DNA of 64,000 bases from Coleofasciculus sp040219735 (GCA_040219735.1 JAVJRX010000012.1); one strand, 5' to 3'. Shown: positions 25,031 through 33,989, numbered from the stretch's first letter. The notes: generated by a model from the sequence alone, not told the origin. Made by a program: numbers and translations.

Positions 25031-25897
25031 TCAGAGTGTAATGAACACAACCCCGACAATCATAATTGCTGCGCCGATTGACCGTTCTTTTATACCTTCT
25101 TCATGAAAAATAAAATGTCCCAGGAGTACACTGAAGAAAACACTAATGCGCTTGATGGAAATGACATGAGCGACTATTGTCATATCAATCGCCTGCATTT
25201 GGAAGAGGAGAGCCATAGCGTGAAAGAGTCCAATAGGTATCAAGGGGATTAAATTTTGGGGGATTTGCTTTAAGTGATTGTAAGCCTTATACAGCAGGAT
25301 CGGTGTCATCGCTGTGGCAATAAACGAATAGTTTGCGATCGCCCAAAAAGTTGGTGAAGAATTTTGCACTCCAATCTTGTCAACATTGGCGGTAATACTC
25401 CAAATAAATGCCACCAGGAGCATCAGCTTTGGTCCCTTTTCCCGGAAGAGAGATTTAAAGGGATCAAAGTAACCCTGCTCTTTTTCATTCAACTTTAAAG
25501 TATAAGACCCTGCTACGATCAAAACTATGCCGATGGCATCCATGACCGTAGGATATTCTTGGACAATCAGGGGAGAAGTGGCTAGCAGAAACAGGGGGGT
25601 GAACGTAATTAAAGGAACCGTTATTGATAAATCGGCAACCTTGATCGCTTTAATATATAAAATGATCGCAATGACATTGAGACTACCACTAACAAGTAAG
25701 GCAACTCCAAAGTGATTTCCTAGATCAGGGATGTCAATAAAAAATAAAATAGGCAGCAACAAGGGAAGCGTAAAAGTAATTAATGACCACGACACAACAT
25801 AAACATTGATGGTTTTTAAGCCATGCTTGCTGGTGACATCCAAGAGCGATGTGAAAATAGCGGTTAGGATAGCAAAGACAAACCAAGTCATGGGCAA
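25031..25897 (-). CDS. EamA/DMT-superfamily transporter
   Basis: 288 residues with about ten hydrophobic helices in two repeated halves, as in EamA drug/metabolite transporters: WFVFAILTAIFTSLLDVTSK at the start, GIVLIVAGSYTL closing the first half, GAAIMIVGVVFIT the second. The VPLITFTPLFLLATSPLIVQ and VAHVISIKRISVFFSVLLGH segments match the conserved helices after each half's midpoint. Located in the inner membrane; the substrate is unknown. It is isolated from its neighbours by long spacers. Confidence 0.88.
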   Translation of the reverse strand: MPMTWFVFAILTAIFTSLLDVTSKHGLKTINVYVVSWSLITFTLPLLLPILFFIDIPDLGNHFGVALLVSGSLNVIAIILYIKAIKVADLSITVPLITFTPLFLLATSPLIVQEYPTVMDAIGIVLIVAGSYTLKLNEKEQGYFDPFKSLFREKGPKLMLLVAFIWSITANVDKIGVQNSSPTFWAIANYSFIATAMTPILLYKAYNHLKQIPQNLIPLIPIGLFHAMALLFQMQAIDMTIVAHVISIKRISVFFSVLLGHFIFHEEGIKERSIGAAIMIVGVVFITL

Positions 25898-26113
25898 TTT
25901 AAGTTTTATAAATAACTACAATTTATAAAACTTGTCATTTTTTGATGTATAACTTAGGGCTGATGACTTTTTAGAGACATTGTCCCCAACTTCTCTACCG
26001 GGTGACTAGCTCTGATAGAATCAGGGTTTGCAGATAGAAAGTATCCCAGATTCCCAAAATCCCAAGGACAGGCTGGGGAAATCACTAATCAATTTGGTGC
26101 AACGGGCAAAATC

Positions 26114-27217
26114 ATGAAACGCAGAAAATTTGTCGGGAATGCTGTCATTGGTGCAACGGGCACCGCCGCCTTAGGGGGTTGTCGCCAAACTACCACCAGT
26201 TCAGTGGCACAAAGTGGTAGCCAACCTAGAATTCGATGGCGCATGGCAACGAGTTGGCCCAAATCTTTGGATACTATTTTTGGCGGCGCCCAAACCATGA
26301 GTCAGCGTGTGAGTGAAATGACGAATGGACGTTTCACGATTACGCCCTTTGCAGCGGGTGAGATTGTACCGGGATTGCAGGTGCTAGATGCGGTACAAAC
26401 CGGAACCGTGCAATGTGGTCATACCGCTAGCTATTATTACATTGGCAAAAATCCCGCCTTGGCGTTTGGCACTACTGTTCCCTTTGGTTTAGACGCCCAA
26501 CAACAGAATGCCTGGTTATATCACGGCGGTGGTTTAGAGGCGATGCACAAGCTTTATAGTGACTTCGGCGTGATTAGCTTTCCGGCTGGGAATACGGGGA
26601 CTCAGATGGGCGGCTGGTTTAAGCGAGAAGTCAACTCGGTGGCGGAACTCAAGGGATTGACCATGCGTATCCCTGGGTTAGGAGGTGACGTGATGTCTCG
26701 GTTAGGGGTCAACGCACAAGTCTTACCCGGTGGTGAGATTTACCTCGCACTAGAACGGGGGGCGATTGACGCGGCTGAATGGGTAGGTCCCTATGATGAT
26801 GAGAAGCTAGGCTTGCATCAAGCGGCTCAACTCTACTACTATCCCGGCTGGTGGGAACCCGGAGCGACCTTAGAAGTACAGGTGAATAAGGCAGAATGGG
26901 ATAAATTGCCCAAAGAGTATCAGGAAGTCTTCAAAACGGCAGCGATGGACGCCAACCTGAATATGCTGGCACAGTATGACGCCTTAAATCAACAAGCCCT
27001 GGGAAAACTGCTGGACACTGGCACAAAGCTAATGCCCTATTCTCCAGAGATTATGCAGGCGGCTCAGAAGGCATCCTTTGAGATATATGAGGAAAATGCA
27101 GCCCAAGATAGTACCTTTAAAGAGGTTTACGAGCAGTGGAAGGGCTTTCGCGAACAGATTTACCGATGGCACCAGGTCAATCAACTCAGTTTTTCTAATT
27201 TTGTGATGGCGAATTAG
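26114..27217 (+). CDS. TRAP transporter substrate-binding protein (DctP family)
   Basis: 367 residues. The N-terminus has a twin-arginine-like RRKFVG motif and a lipobox-like LGGC (Cys22), suggesting a Tat-exported lipoprotein. The body matches DctP/TakP-type TRAP binding proteins: RWRMATSWPKSLDTIFGGAQ, LGHTASYYY-like CGHTASYYYIGKNPAL, LKGLTMRIPGLGG, LERGAIDAAEWVGPYDDEKL and YYPGWWEPG. Such proteins bind carboxylates (often 2-oxo acids) and deliver them to DctQM permeases. No dctQ or dctM gene is in the window, so its membrane partner lies elsewhere. Confidence 0.9.
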   Translation: MKRRKFVGNAVIGATGTAALGGCRQTTTSSVAQSGSQPRIRWRMATSWPKSLDTIFGGAQTMSQRVSEMTNGRFTITPFAAGEIVPGLQVLDAVQTGTVQCGHTASYYYIGKNPALAFGTTVPFGLDAQQQNAWLYHGGGLEAMHKLYSDFGVISFPAGNTGTQMGGWFKREVNSVAELKGLTMRIPGLGGDVMSRLGVNAQVLPGGEIYLALERGAIDAAEWVGPYDDEKLGLHQAAQLYYYPGWWEPGATLEVQVNKAEWDKLPKEYQEVFKTAAMDANLNMLAQYDALNQQALGKLLDTGTKLMPYSPEIMQAAQKASFEIYEENAAQDSTFKEVYEQWKGFREQIYRWHQVNQLSFSNFVMAN

Positions 27218-27413
27218 GGATGAGTCGTGGGCGTAGAGGTACGACATGTCGTGTCCCTAGATTATTAGGCATACTAGAAGGAGGACAATTCTGTGAGATT
27301 TTCATGCCCGTAAAATAGACTTAGCTGCTGTATAGTATCTTAAACCTAACCTTCTGGTATTTTATCTCCCTCTAATCCCTCCCTGCAATTTTACCAAAGT
27401 TAATTGAACCCCT

Positions 27414-27950
27414 ATGGCACGTCGATCTAAATCTTCCGCTCGTGATACCTCACCCGCTAAATCCCCCATCGCTTCTATCCTGAACGCCACCACCCTAGCC
27501 ATTATCGGCGGGATTTTTATCCTGGGAATTGGTGTCGGGATTGCTTTTAGTTCCACAGCCAGTCCCAATCTGGAAAATGTGGCATCCCGTGAAGCGATTG
27601 ACCGCAGTGCGCCCAATCCGGAATTGTGTATCCAGTATGGTGCCAGCGCTATGGTCACAGATATGCGGGTTTTTGTCACCCTCAACCCCTTTAACGTTTA
27701 CGTAACTCAGCCGAGTATGCGCCCCGGATGTGTTTTGCGCCGGAACAACTGGGCAATTTTAGAGAAACAGAACCTGGTTTCCTCGGAGCAAGTGAATGAG
27801 TGTAAGAACCGGATGAATACCTTTGGCTTCACTGGTCCGTTGGAAGGTAAGCCGAAAATTGACTGTATCTACCAGAATGAGGCAGAGGATAACTTCTTCC
27901 TCAACCAACCGGGATCAGGTAGTTCACCATCTGAAACCAATAAGTTTTAA
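27414..27950 (+). CDS. DUF3172 protein
   Basis: 178 residues. A basic Ser-rich N-terminus is followed by one membrane helix (TLAIIGGIFILGIGVGIAF, about 27-46) and a conserved domain with NPELCIQYGASAMVTDMRVF, NPFNVYVTQPSMRPGCVLRR and NRMNTFGFTGPL. This is the cyanobacterial DUF3172 pattern; function unknown. Four cysteines in the outer part could form disulfides. It is transcribed in the same direction as the TRAP gene, about 200 bases on. Confidence 0.88.
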   Translation: MARRSKSSARDTSPAKSPIASILNATTLAIIGGIFILGIGVGIAFSSTASPNLENVASREAIDRSAPNPELCIQYGASAMVTDMRVFVTLNPFNVYVTQPSMRPGCVLRRNNWAILEKQNLVSSEQVNECKNRMNTFGFTGPLEGKPKIDCIYQNEAEDNFFLNQPGSGSSPSETNKF

Positions 27951-27978
27951 CGCCTATCTTGCTTACCTTATAGGGTGT

Positions 27979-28115
27979 AGAGACGTTGCATGCAACGTCT
28001 CTACATTGGTTGTGTAGGGGCGGGTTTTCCCCCTATCGTTGCTAAAGCAGCAATCATCCGGACATAATATGACCTATTCGTAGTAGGCATTTTAGGGCAC
28101 TAAAGTGCCTACTAC
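27979..28115. repeat. Two palindromic repeats between convergent genes
   Basis: A perfect palindrome GTAGAGACGTTGCA/TGCAACGTCTCTAC lies at 27979-28006. A second hairpin follows, with arms GTAGTAGGCA and TGCCTACTAC (about 28080-28115). They lie between convergent genes and could end transcription, but lack T-runs. Confidence 0.6.
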
Positions 28116-28124
28116 AAACAATCC

Positions 28125-30485
28125 CTAATCCCGATGCATTAATGGTCTTAGCGCATTTAATCCAGCTACGATCGCACTCCCATTATGCACCCCTGTGGCA
28201 ACCAGGGGATGAAGTCCCACTGTTGAAGCCAGTCCCAAGGCGGCTAGGTTAGGAGTGACAGCTAGGGCGGTATTCTGCTGGACAATTCCCCGGGTTTGCT
28301 TGGCAATCGCGATCGCATCCAGTACACTGGCTAAACCATTCTCCATTAGCACTACATCCGCCGTTTCCCTCGCTACGGCTGAACCATCGCCAAAGGAAAT
28401 CGATACATCCGCATAAGCTAGCGCCACGGAATCATTTAACCCATCTCCCGTAAACGCTAAGGTTTTCCCCTCTGCTTTTAACCGACGTACCACATCAGCT
28501 TTGGTTTGGGGGAAGGCTTCGGCGTGAACCTGAGACAAGGGAATATCTAATTCCTGCGCCACGGCGATGGCTTTGGTTTGGCTATCCCCCGTTAAAAGAT
28601 GAATCTCCATACCATACTCATGTTGCAACTGATGAATCACCCGGCGGCTTTCTAAGCGTAAGGGATCTTTATATTGAATCACCCCTTGGAATTCATCCTC
28701 ACAAGCCACATAAATCAGCGAAGAATCGGCAGAAATGGGACAATCTTGCTGACACCCCCAGAGTTGACGACAACAGGGATGTTGATCATAAAAACAATCC
28801 ACACTAATCCCAGCTTGCCGCAAAAAGCGATCGCTGCCTACTAATACTCTCTCACCGTCAATTTCCGCCCGCACACCTAATCCGACTTCATAATCCCACT
28901 CACCACGAGGTAAAATATCTATACCCTTCTCCTCTACATGACGCATTACCGCTTCAGCCACTGGATGAGTCAACCGTTGTTCTGCTGCTGCTGCAAGTTC
29001 TAAGATACGTTGTGCCGACAAGCGATTGGTTACAGTTTCCACCGCAACAACTTGAATATTCCCCTGAGTTAAGGTTCCTGTCTTATCGAAAACAATTGTA
29101 TCCACCTGGGCAAGTTGTTCCAATGCCCGTCCCGAACGGATTAAAATACCATGGCGAGTGGCATGGGTGAGGGCGGCGAGAAAGGTGGTGGGAATGGAGA
29201 CGCGCATCCCGGTGACAAAATCCAGGGTGAGGATAGACGCTGCTCTGGCGGGGTTACGAGTAATTGCCCAAACCCCAGTGGCGAGGAGAAACGCGGGCAT
29301 AATTGACCGTTCTGCCAGTTGTGCGGCATAATTTTCCATACGGGTATCATGGACGGGGGCTTGCTGCACCAACTGAATACTCGCACCGGCACAGGTATCT
29401 GCCCCAACCCGTTCCACTTTGATATATAATTCCCCCGATCGCACTAATGTGGATGCATAGACGGTTTGTCCTGCTTCTCGTACCACAGGCATGGATTCCC
29501 CGGTGAGTTTCTGTTGATCAATCGTGGCATTTCCCCGCAACACCACGCCATCGACGGGAATTTGTTCCCCCGGATATACTATTACGGTGTCTCCAGGTTG
29601 TACCTGAGTTAAGGGAACCTGCTGTTTTTCACCGTTACAGTCCATCCAAGCATATTGTCCGATAGAATCGAGTAAATCTGTGGCTTTGGCATGAGTTGAA
29701 CGAGCCGTGCGATCGCGGATAATATCTCCTAGTTCATGGAGTGTCATCATCAGGGCGGGAGTCAGCCAGTTTCCCTGAATTGAGGACAGAGTAATCGCTA
29801 CCAAATCCAAGCAATCGATAGTGAGTCGGTGTTCCCCCAGCAAACTAGCGATGGCACGTTTCGCCACAGGTAATCCCGCAACCGCGACAGAACCCGCCAC
29901 CAGAGATTGAGGAATGGGGAGGCGCAACGGGCCCCCTAGCAGGGCGAGGAGGGTAGCTAGGGCGGGACGTTTGAGTTCAGACCAGTCATTTTCGTCTAGT
30001 GATTGGGGATTGGGATTTGAGGATTGGGACTCCCCAACTAGGGCGGGTTTAGTTAAGTTAGCGGTTTCTTGGGTAATGTTATCGGTCAAACCCGCCCCTA
30101 CAAATTGGCTCCTGTGCTCCCTATCTTGTTTTCCTGATGTTTGAATCAACGAAAGCAACACCCGACGCATCTGAACATCGGATAGCTGTTGATTGTTATA
30201 GGCAATTACAATAGAGGCGGCGGGACGACGCACACGCACCTGAATCACCCCATCTTGGGACGCCATCAACGCTTCTAAACGATGGGCATAATCGGCATCA
30301 TCTGCCAACCGGGGTACGCGAAATCGCACCCGTCCGGGAATCGAATGCACCACGCGACAATGGATTCTCCCAGAGGGTACAGCCTTGTTCCCTGACAGGT
30401 TTGCCTGATTGAAATCCTGGGAGTTATCATAACTGGCGTAGCCTGCGATAGCGTCCCATCGGCTGTCCAGATTTACCATGCTCAT
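28125..30485 (-). CDS. P1B-like heavy-metal P-type ATPase without a CPC motif
   Basis: 786 residues. P-type features: TGES (about 330), DKTGTLTQG with the phosphorylated Asp near 465, HPVAEAVM (the HP dipeptide of P1B pumps), LTGDSQTKAIA and FTGDGLNDSVAL. The N-terminal 80-110 residues resemble a ferredoxin-like HMA domain (GRIHCRVVHSIPGRVRFRVP) but have no CxxC. The membrane segment that normally carries CPC reads LDFVTGMRVSIPTTF (about 418-432), so the metal cannot be predicted. It lies downstream of, and on the same strand as, the Feo operon, separated by about 730 repeat-rich bases. A role in iron or related metal homeostasis is inference. Confidence 0.88.
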   Translation of the reverse strand: MSMVNLDSRWDAIAGYASYDNSQDFNQANLSGNKAVPSGRIHCRVVHSIPGRVRFRVPRLADDADYAHRLEALMASQDGVIQVRVRRPAASIVIAYNNQQLSDVQMRRVLLSLIQTSGKQDREHRSQFVGAGLTDNITQETANLTKPALVGESQSSNPNPQSLDENDWSELKRPALATLLALLGGPLRLPIPQSLVAGSVAVAGLPVAKRAIASLLGEHRLTIDCLDLVAITLSSIQGNWLTPALMMTLHELGDIIRDRTARSTHAKATDLLDSIGQYAWMDCNGEKQQVPLTQVQPGDTVIVYPGEQIPVDGVVLRGNATIDQQKLTGESMPVVREAGQTVYASTLVRSGELYIKVERVGADTCAGASIQLVQQAPVHDTRMENYAAQLAERSIMPAFLLATGVWAITRNPARAASILTLDFVTGMRVSIPTTFLAALTHATRHGILIRSGRALEQLAQVDTIVFDKTGTLTQGNIQVVAVETVTNRLSAQRILELAAAAEQRLTHPVAEAVMRHVEEKGIDILPRGEWDYEVGLGVRAEIDGERVLVGSDRFLRQAGISVDCFYDQHPCCRQLWGCQQDCPISADSSLIYVACEDEFQGVIQYKDPLRLESRRVIHQLQHEYGMEIHLLTGDSQTKAIAVAQELDIPLSQVHAEAFPQTKADVVRRLKAEGKTLAFTGDGLNDSVALAYADVSISFGDGSAVARETADVVLMENGLASVLDAIAIAKQTRGIVQQNTALAVTPNLAALGLASTVGLHPLVATGVHNGSAIVAGLNALRPLMHRD
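30040..30102 (-). repeat. Intergenic-type hairpin repeat inside the P-type ATPase gene
   Basis: Arms GGGCGGGTTTAG and AAACCCGCCCCTA enclose about 35 bases. The same arrangement occurs between genes at 52120-52180. Here it is in frame and encodes the linker around residues 128-148 of the ATPase. Confidence 0.65.
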
Positions 30486-30664
30486 GCCTCAGAAATCTTG
30501 ATTGGTAGTTAGGCATTTCTACTGTAAAACCTTAAGGACGGTTAATTCACTCTCTGCAATTTTTATTCACAAATCATTAATATATTAGCTAATAATTTAA
30601 AAAATATAATTGATATTTGTCACTATTTCATCAGATGTATGGTCATATAGTTGACATCACAGCC

Positions 30665-30853
30665 TTAAGGACACGATAGTATCGTGTCCCTACCCCATCA
30701 ACCATCTCTTGAATTACGGTAGGGGCATGGCACTGCCATGCCCTCTCATCATCAATATAGATCCTAATCCAATCCCACAGAAAGCCCTTTAACTGCCCGT
30801 TCTCAACTGAGTAAATAATGCGCGATCGCATCCCCTACCCCCTCTAAATCAAT
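30665..30853. repeat. 189-bp direct repeat, copy 1
   Basis: Nearly identical to 30896-31084 at an offset of 231 bases. Each copy carries two perfect palindromes: GGACACGATAGTATCGTGTC plus C, and a GGCATGGCA/TGCCATGCC hairpin. The copies differ at only a handful of bases. Confidence 0.9.
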
Positions 30854-30894
30854 CCCACCTAAATAATCATGAACTAAACGTTTAAACCCCAACG
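30803..30894 (-). pseudogene. C-terminal remnant of a DUF86/HepT-like toxin gene
   Basis: The minus strand reads FKRLVHDYLGGIDLEGVGDA then IAHYLLS and stop, matching the HxY...Gid.e.vW.. tail of DUF86/HepT-like proteins. The Trp usual after the Val is Gly. No start or upstream half remains. The copy-2 repeat retains only the last part. Confidence 0.5.
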
Positions 30895-30895
30895 T

Positions 30896-31084
30896 TTAAG
30901 GACACGATAGTATCGTGTCCCTACCCCATCAACCATCTCTTGAATTACGGTAGGGGCATGGCAGTGCCATGCCCTCTCATCATCAATATAGATCCTGATC
31001 CAATCCCACAGACATCCCTTTAACTGCCCGTTCTCAACTGAGTAAATAATGCGCGATCGCATCCCCTACCCCCTCTAAATCAAT
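30896..31084. repeat. 189-bp direct repeat, copy 2
   Basis: Second copy of the unit at 30665-30853; both start TTAAGGACACGATAG and end CCCTCTAAATCAAT. It lies just before a CCCTCCCCTTGCAGGGGAGG hairpin (about 31090-31112) that could serve as a terminator for feoA. Confidence 0.9.
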
Positions 31085-31216
31085 TAGAGTTCCCTCCCCT
31101 TGCAGGGGAGGGTTAGGGAGGGGTTTGTCTAGGGTAGAGACACGGCAATGCCACACCCTCTCCTCGTTAATCTAACTATCCCCAAAATCACCCTAAACCA
31201 GGTATCCTTTGCCCCC

Positions 31217-31435
31217 TTACCGATGCAAATAAATCACCTTTGCCATTTCCCGATCCAACGCCGCACGAGTTCTGCCCACCTTAATAATATAAGAAGGAAA
31301 CCGCTGCTCCAACAGAATCGGCATTCCAGGACTAATCCCCATCGCCATCAACTTCTGCAACGTCATCTCATCCTTCGTCTTTAACGCAGCAACGGTGCCG
31401 CTATTTCCCCGTTTAACCGATGCTAGTGCAATCAT
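31217..31435 (-). CDS. feoA: Ferrous iron transport protein A
   Basis: 72 residues, an SH3-like FeoA domain: KRGNSGTVAALKT, LQKLMAMGISPGMPILLEQR, then IIKVGRTRAALDREMAKVIY. FeoA is a small cytoplasmic partner of FeoB in Fe(II) uptake. Its ATG follows the feoB membrane-part stop without a gap, so translation is probably coupled. The order here is GTPase, permease, FeoA. Confidence 0.92.
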   Translation of the reverse strand: MIALASVKRGNSGTVAALKTKDEMTLQKLMAMGISPGMPILLEQRFPSYIIKVGRTRAALDREMAKVIYLHR

Positions 31436-32887
31436 TTAAATCGTTACTCCTAATCCATTTAACAAACCATTAACCAAATATCCCACAAAAAAGGCAAAGG
31501 GAAAAATAAACGCCACAATCGCCCAAGTTACTTTCGCCCCTCGCTCTTTCAACATCACTTGCAGTTGGGCAATACAAGGTAAAAACAGGGTTAACACAAT
31601 CGCTGTCACCACCAACTGATTCCCCGTAAAAATACCCTGCTGTTGCATATCAAATAATCCAGCCGCGCCGTAATCCCGCCGGAAGAAACCATATAAAAAG
31701 ATCGGCGCAGCTTCTCTGGGCAATCCTAACCCTAAAGCAATCGGCTCAATTCCCTGAATAATCCATCCAAACAACCCCGTCAAACGCCCAAACCAAATAA
31801 TCACCGATGCCCAAATAAATAGGGGCAGAATTTCCATAAAATACCACTTCATTCTGAGATAGGTTTTAACCAGAATGTTTTGTAGTTTGGGAAAGCGCAA
31901 GGGGGGGATTTCCATGTAAAAACTAGCGGGTTTTCCGGGAAGCAATCGGGCGGTTAAATACCCCGCAACCATAAAAATTGCCCCAATAACCCCACCCCAA
32001 ATCAACAACGCGGCGGGTTTTTGGGCTAATAATCCCACAATCACCCCCCACTGTGCCGCACAGGGAATGGCTAAGGATAACAAAAATGTGGCAATTAATC
32101 GTTCCCTTGTCGTTTCCAGGGTGCGGGTGACCAATGTTGCCATGGTGTCACAGCCCAATCCCAACACAATCGGAATCACCGCCCGCCCCGATAACCCGAT
32201 CGCCTTAAACAGGTTATCCAGCATCAGGGATAATCGCGGCAGATAGCCACTGTCTTCCAGGAAGGAAAACATGAAAAAGAATGTGGCAACAACAGGTAAG
32301 ACAATCGCCACCGCATAGCGAATCCCCAGGGTAATAATTCCGTAGTCGTTGGCAATTAAATCTTGTAAGGGTTGCCAGGGCAAAATTACCGCTACTGTTT
32401 GGTTGACAACGGGATTAATATATGTTTCAAAAAAGGTTTCAATGGTATCCACCATCGTCCCCGCCCCGAATTCGCCGACAAATTTGTAAACCCCGTAATA
32501 AAGAATTGCCAGCAAAATCGGAAATCCTGTCCAAGGATTCACCGTGAGTTGGTGCAGTCGTTCCGTTAACGGGGTTTTCCCCTGGTTCGATTCGCTGAGG
32601 ACATGTTGTTCGATCGCCCACGCCCGTTGCTGACGCGCCTTGGCAATAGCCGCGATTAGCGGTTCATCCAACTGACTCTCAGCATCTGCGATCGCGGCTT
32701 TAATTTCCGCTTCTGTCTCCTGAATCTGAAGTTGTTGCCAAAGTGCGGGATCTTTTTGCAACAGGAGTAAGGCAATACTGCGCCGAGACAAAGGATAATC
32801 CTGGGATAGCGACAGCCGGGATAGCAGCGATTCCAGTTTCGCGATCGCAACCTCAATAGGTTCCGGATAAGCAACCTGACTTAACAT
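31436..32887 (-). CDS. feoB: FeoB membrane (permease) part, separate gene
   Basis: 483 residues from the ATG at 32887. A helical spacer (residues 1-115) resembles the FeoB region after the G domain. It is followed by the permease core with NPWTGFPILLAILYYGVYKF, the first Gate-like block GRAVIPIVLGLGCDTMATL and SLAIPCAAQWGVIVG, and a C-terminal LPCIAQLQVML. It conducts Fe(II) across the inner membrane. The start is set by AAGGTGG 6-7 bases upstream; a GTG at 32893 is less likely. The GTPase is encoded by the preceding gene in another frame, overlapping by 35 bases. Confidence 0.93.
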   Translation of the reverse strand: MLSQVAYPEPIEVAIAKLESLLSRLSLSQDYPLSRRSIALLLLQKDPALWQQLQIQETEAEIKAAIADAESQLDEPLIAAIAKARQQRAWAIEQHVLSESNQGKTPLTERLHQLTVNPWTGFPILLAILYYGVYKFVGEFGAGTMVDTIETFFETYINPVVNQTVAVILPWQPLQDLIANDYGIITLGIRYAVAIVLPVVATFFFMFSFLEDSGYLPRLSLMLDNLFKAIGLSGRAVIPIVLGLGCDTMATLVTRTLETTRERLIATFLLSLAIPCAAQWGVIVGLLAQKPAALLIWGGVIGAIFMVAGYLTARLLPGKPASFYMEIPPLRFPKLQNILVKTYLRMKWYFMEILPLFIWASVIIWFGRLTGLFGWIIQGIEPIALGLGLPREAAPIFLYGFFRRDYGAAGLFDMQQQGIFTGNQLVVTAIVLTLFLPCIAQLQVMLKERGAKVTWAIVAFIFPFAFFVGYLVNGLLNGLGVTI

Positions 32888-33473
32888 AATCACCCACCTT
32901 ATATTTCAAATCTCGTAAACCAATATTTAGTGCAGCCGCCATAGTCACAACCGGAATCCCTAATTCCATTTCCAGATGATCCCGGTGAATCTCAATCCCC
33001 AGTTGTTGGGCTTCATCGATCATGTTGACAGCTAACAGCACCGGCAAACCCGCTTCAATGAGCTGAAACGTCAGGGGAAGCATCCGCCCTAAGTTTTTGG
33101 CATCGACGACATGAATCACCAAGTCTACGGTTTCGCTGAGTAATAAATCCCGCGATACTTTTTCCTCTTCGGTAATCGGGAGTAGGGAATACATTCCCGG
33201 CGTATCCACCACCGCAAACGGGCGATCCCCAACCGTCATCTGACCCCTAGAGACTTCCACTGTTGTACCGGGATAATTGGAGACGGTAACATAAGTACCC
33301 GTAAGGGCATTAAACAGAACACTTTTACCCACATTGGGCGTTCCCACCAAAGCCACTTGGGGAATGGGTTCAGTTTTCAGAGGTGATGGTTGCGGCGGTT
33401 TTCCCCACCATTTCCAGCCACTCCCTCTACTGGGCTTGTGGTGGCAAGTGTTTTGACATTTGTGACATTCCAT
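32853..33473 (-). CDS. feoB: FeoB GTPase part, separate gene with Cys/His-rich N-terminus
   Basis: 206 residues. G1 is GTPNVGKS, G2 lies in SNYPGTTVEVS, G3 is DTPGMYSL, G4-like AVNMIDE. It ends with LNIGLRDLKYKVGDYVKSGC and a stop, whereas typical FeoB continues into the permease. The first 13 residues, MECHKCQNTCHHK, contain three Cys and three His, a possible metal-binding or redox site absent from ordinary FeoB G domains. Its 3' end overlaps the permease gene in the +1 frame. A candidate Fur box lies 44-61 bases upstream of the ATG. Confidence 0.92.
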   Translation of the reverse strand: MECHKCQNTCHHKPSRGSGWKWWGKPPQPSPLKTEPIPQVALVGTPNVGKSVLFNALTGTYVTVSNYPGTTVEVSRGQMTVGDRPFAVVDTPGMYSLLPITEEEKVSRDLLLSETVDLVIHVVDAKNLGRMLPLTFQLIEAGLPVLLAVNMIDEAQQLGIEIHRDHLEMELGIPVVTMAAALNIGLRDLKYKVGDYVKSGCLSGTY

Positions 33474-33516
33474 ATCTTCTTGACTCCGATGATGGGAAGC
33501 GAATTCTGCAACTTGT

Positions 33517-33534
33517 TAAAAGTAATTCTCATTA
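33517..33534 (-). promoter_or_regulatory. Candidate Fur box upstream of feoB
   Basis: On the minus strand the sequence reads TTAATGAGAATTACTTTT, close to Fur-type boxes (aATGAgAATtAtt). It is placed properly to repress the Feo operon when iron is plentiful. Assignment is by eye only. Confidence 0.5.
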
Positions 33535-33989
33535 AGTGTAGTCAATAATAACCTCGGTTTCTGTATCAGGTCTACCTTTTAAAAAAGCTTAATATTTGAG
33601 GGGGATGAGGAACCTATTTAAGCTGAGATCCATTAACCGAATGTTGACATGTAAGTCTTCTTCTGTGTCCTGATCAAAGTCTAAACCCCTTGTCTCAATC
33701 TGACAAGACGGATACAAACTGAAACAGATTCCCTTTGTCATTCGCGGGATTGGCGGCAACTTGGCGTTGGCTCTTCAGGAAACACTTAGTAATTTACCGA
33801 AATATTTTTTAATAAAAGTTGAGAATAAGCCAATTCAATTTTAAGCAGGGTGGGCAAGAGCAATAAACCTGGAAATGCTCAGGTTATCAAGAGAGTGCTG
33901 TTGCCCACCTGAATCTTCTTTGTGTCCGTCACCCTGTCACCCTGTCATGGCGTCTTTTGTTGACTGATGGGTATTTCAGCCAAGCTGCA
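33535..33989. other. Spacer with one long hairpin
   Basis: No gene seen. A hairpin with arms GGTGGGCAA and TTGCCCACC encloses about 50 bases at 33848-33917 and resembles other intergenic palindromes of this genome. Confidence 0.4.

Noticed and set aside
30643..31062. Two similar 62-codon minus-strand ORFs as a paralogous gene pair
   Set aside because: Their similarity is fully explained by the 189-bp direct repeat with palindromes; the frames look like chance translation of repeat DNA.
30665..31084. CRISPR array
   Set aside because: Only two long direct copies with a 42-base gap; no short regularly spaced repeats and no cas genes.
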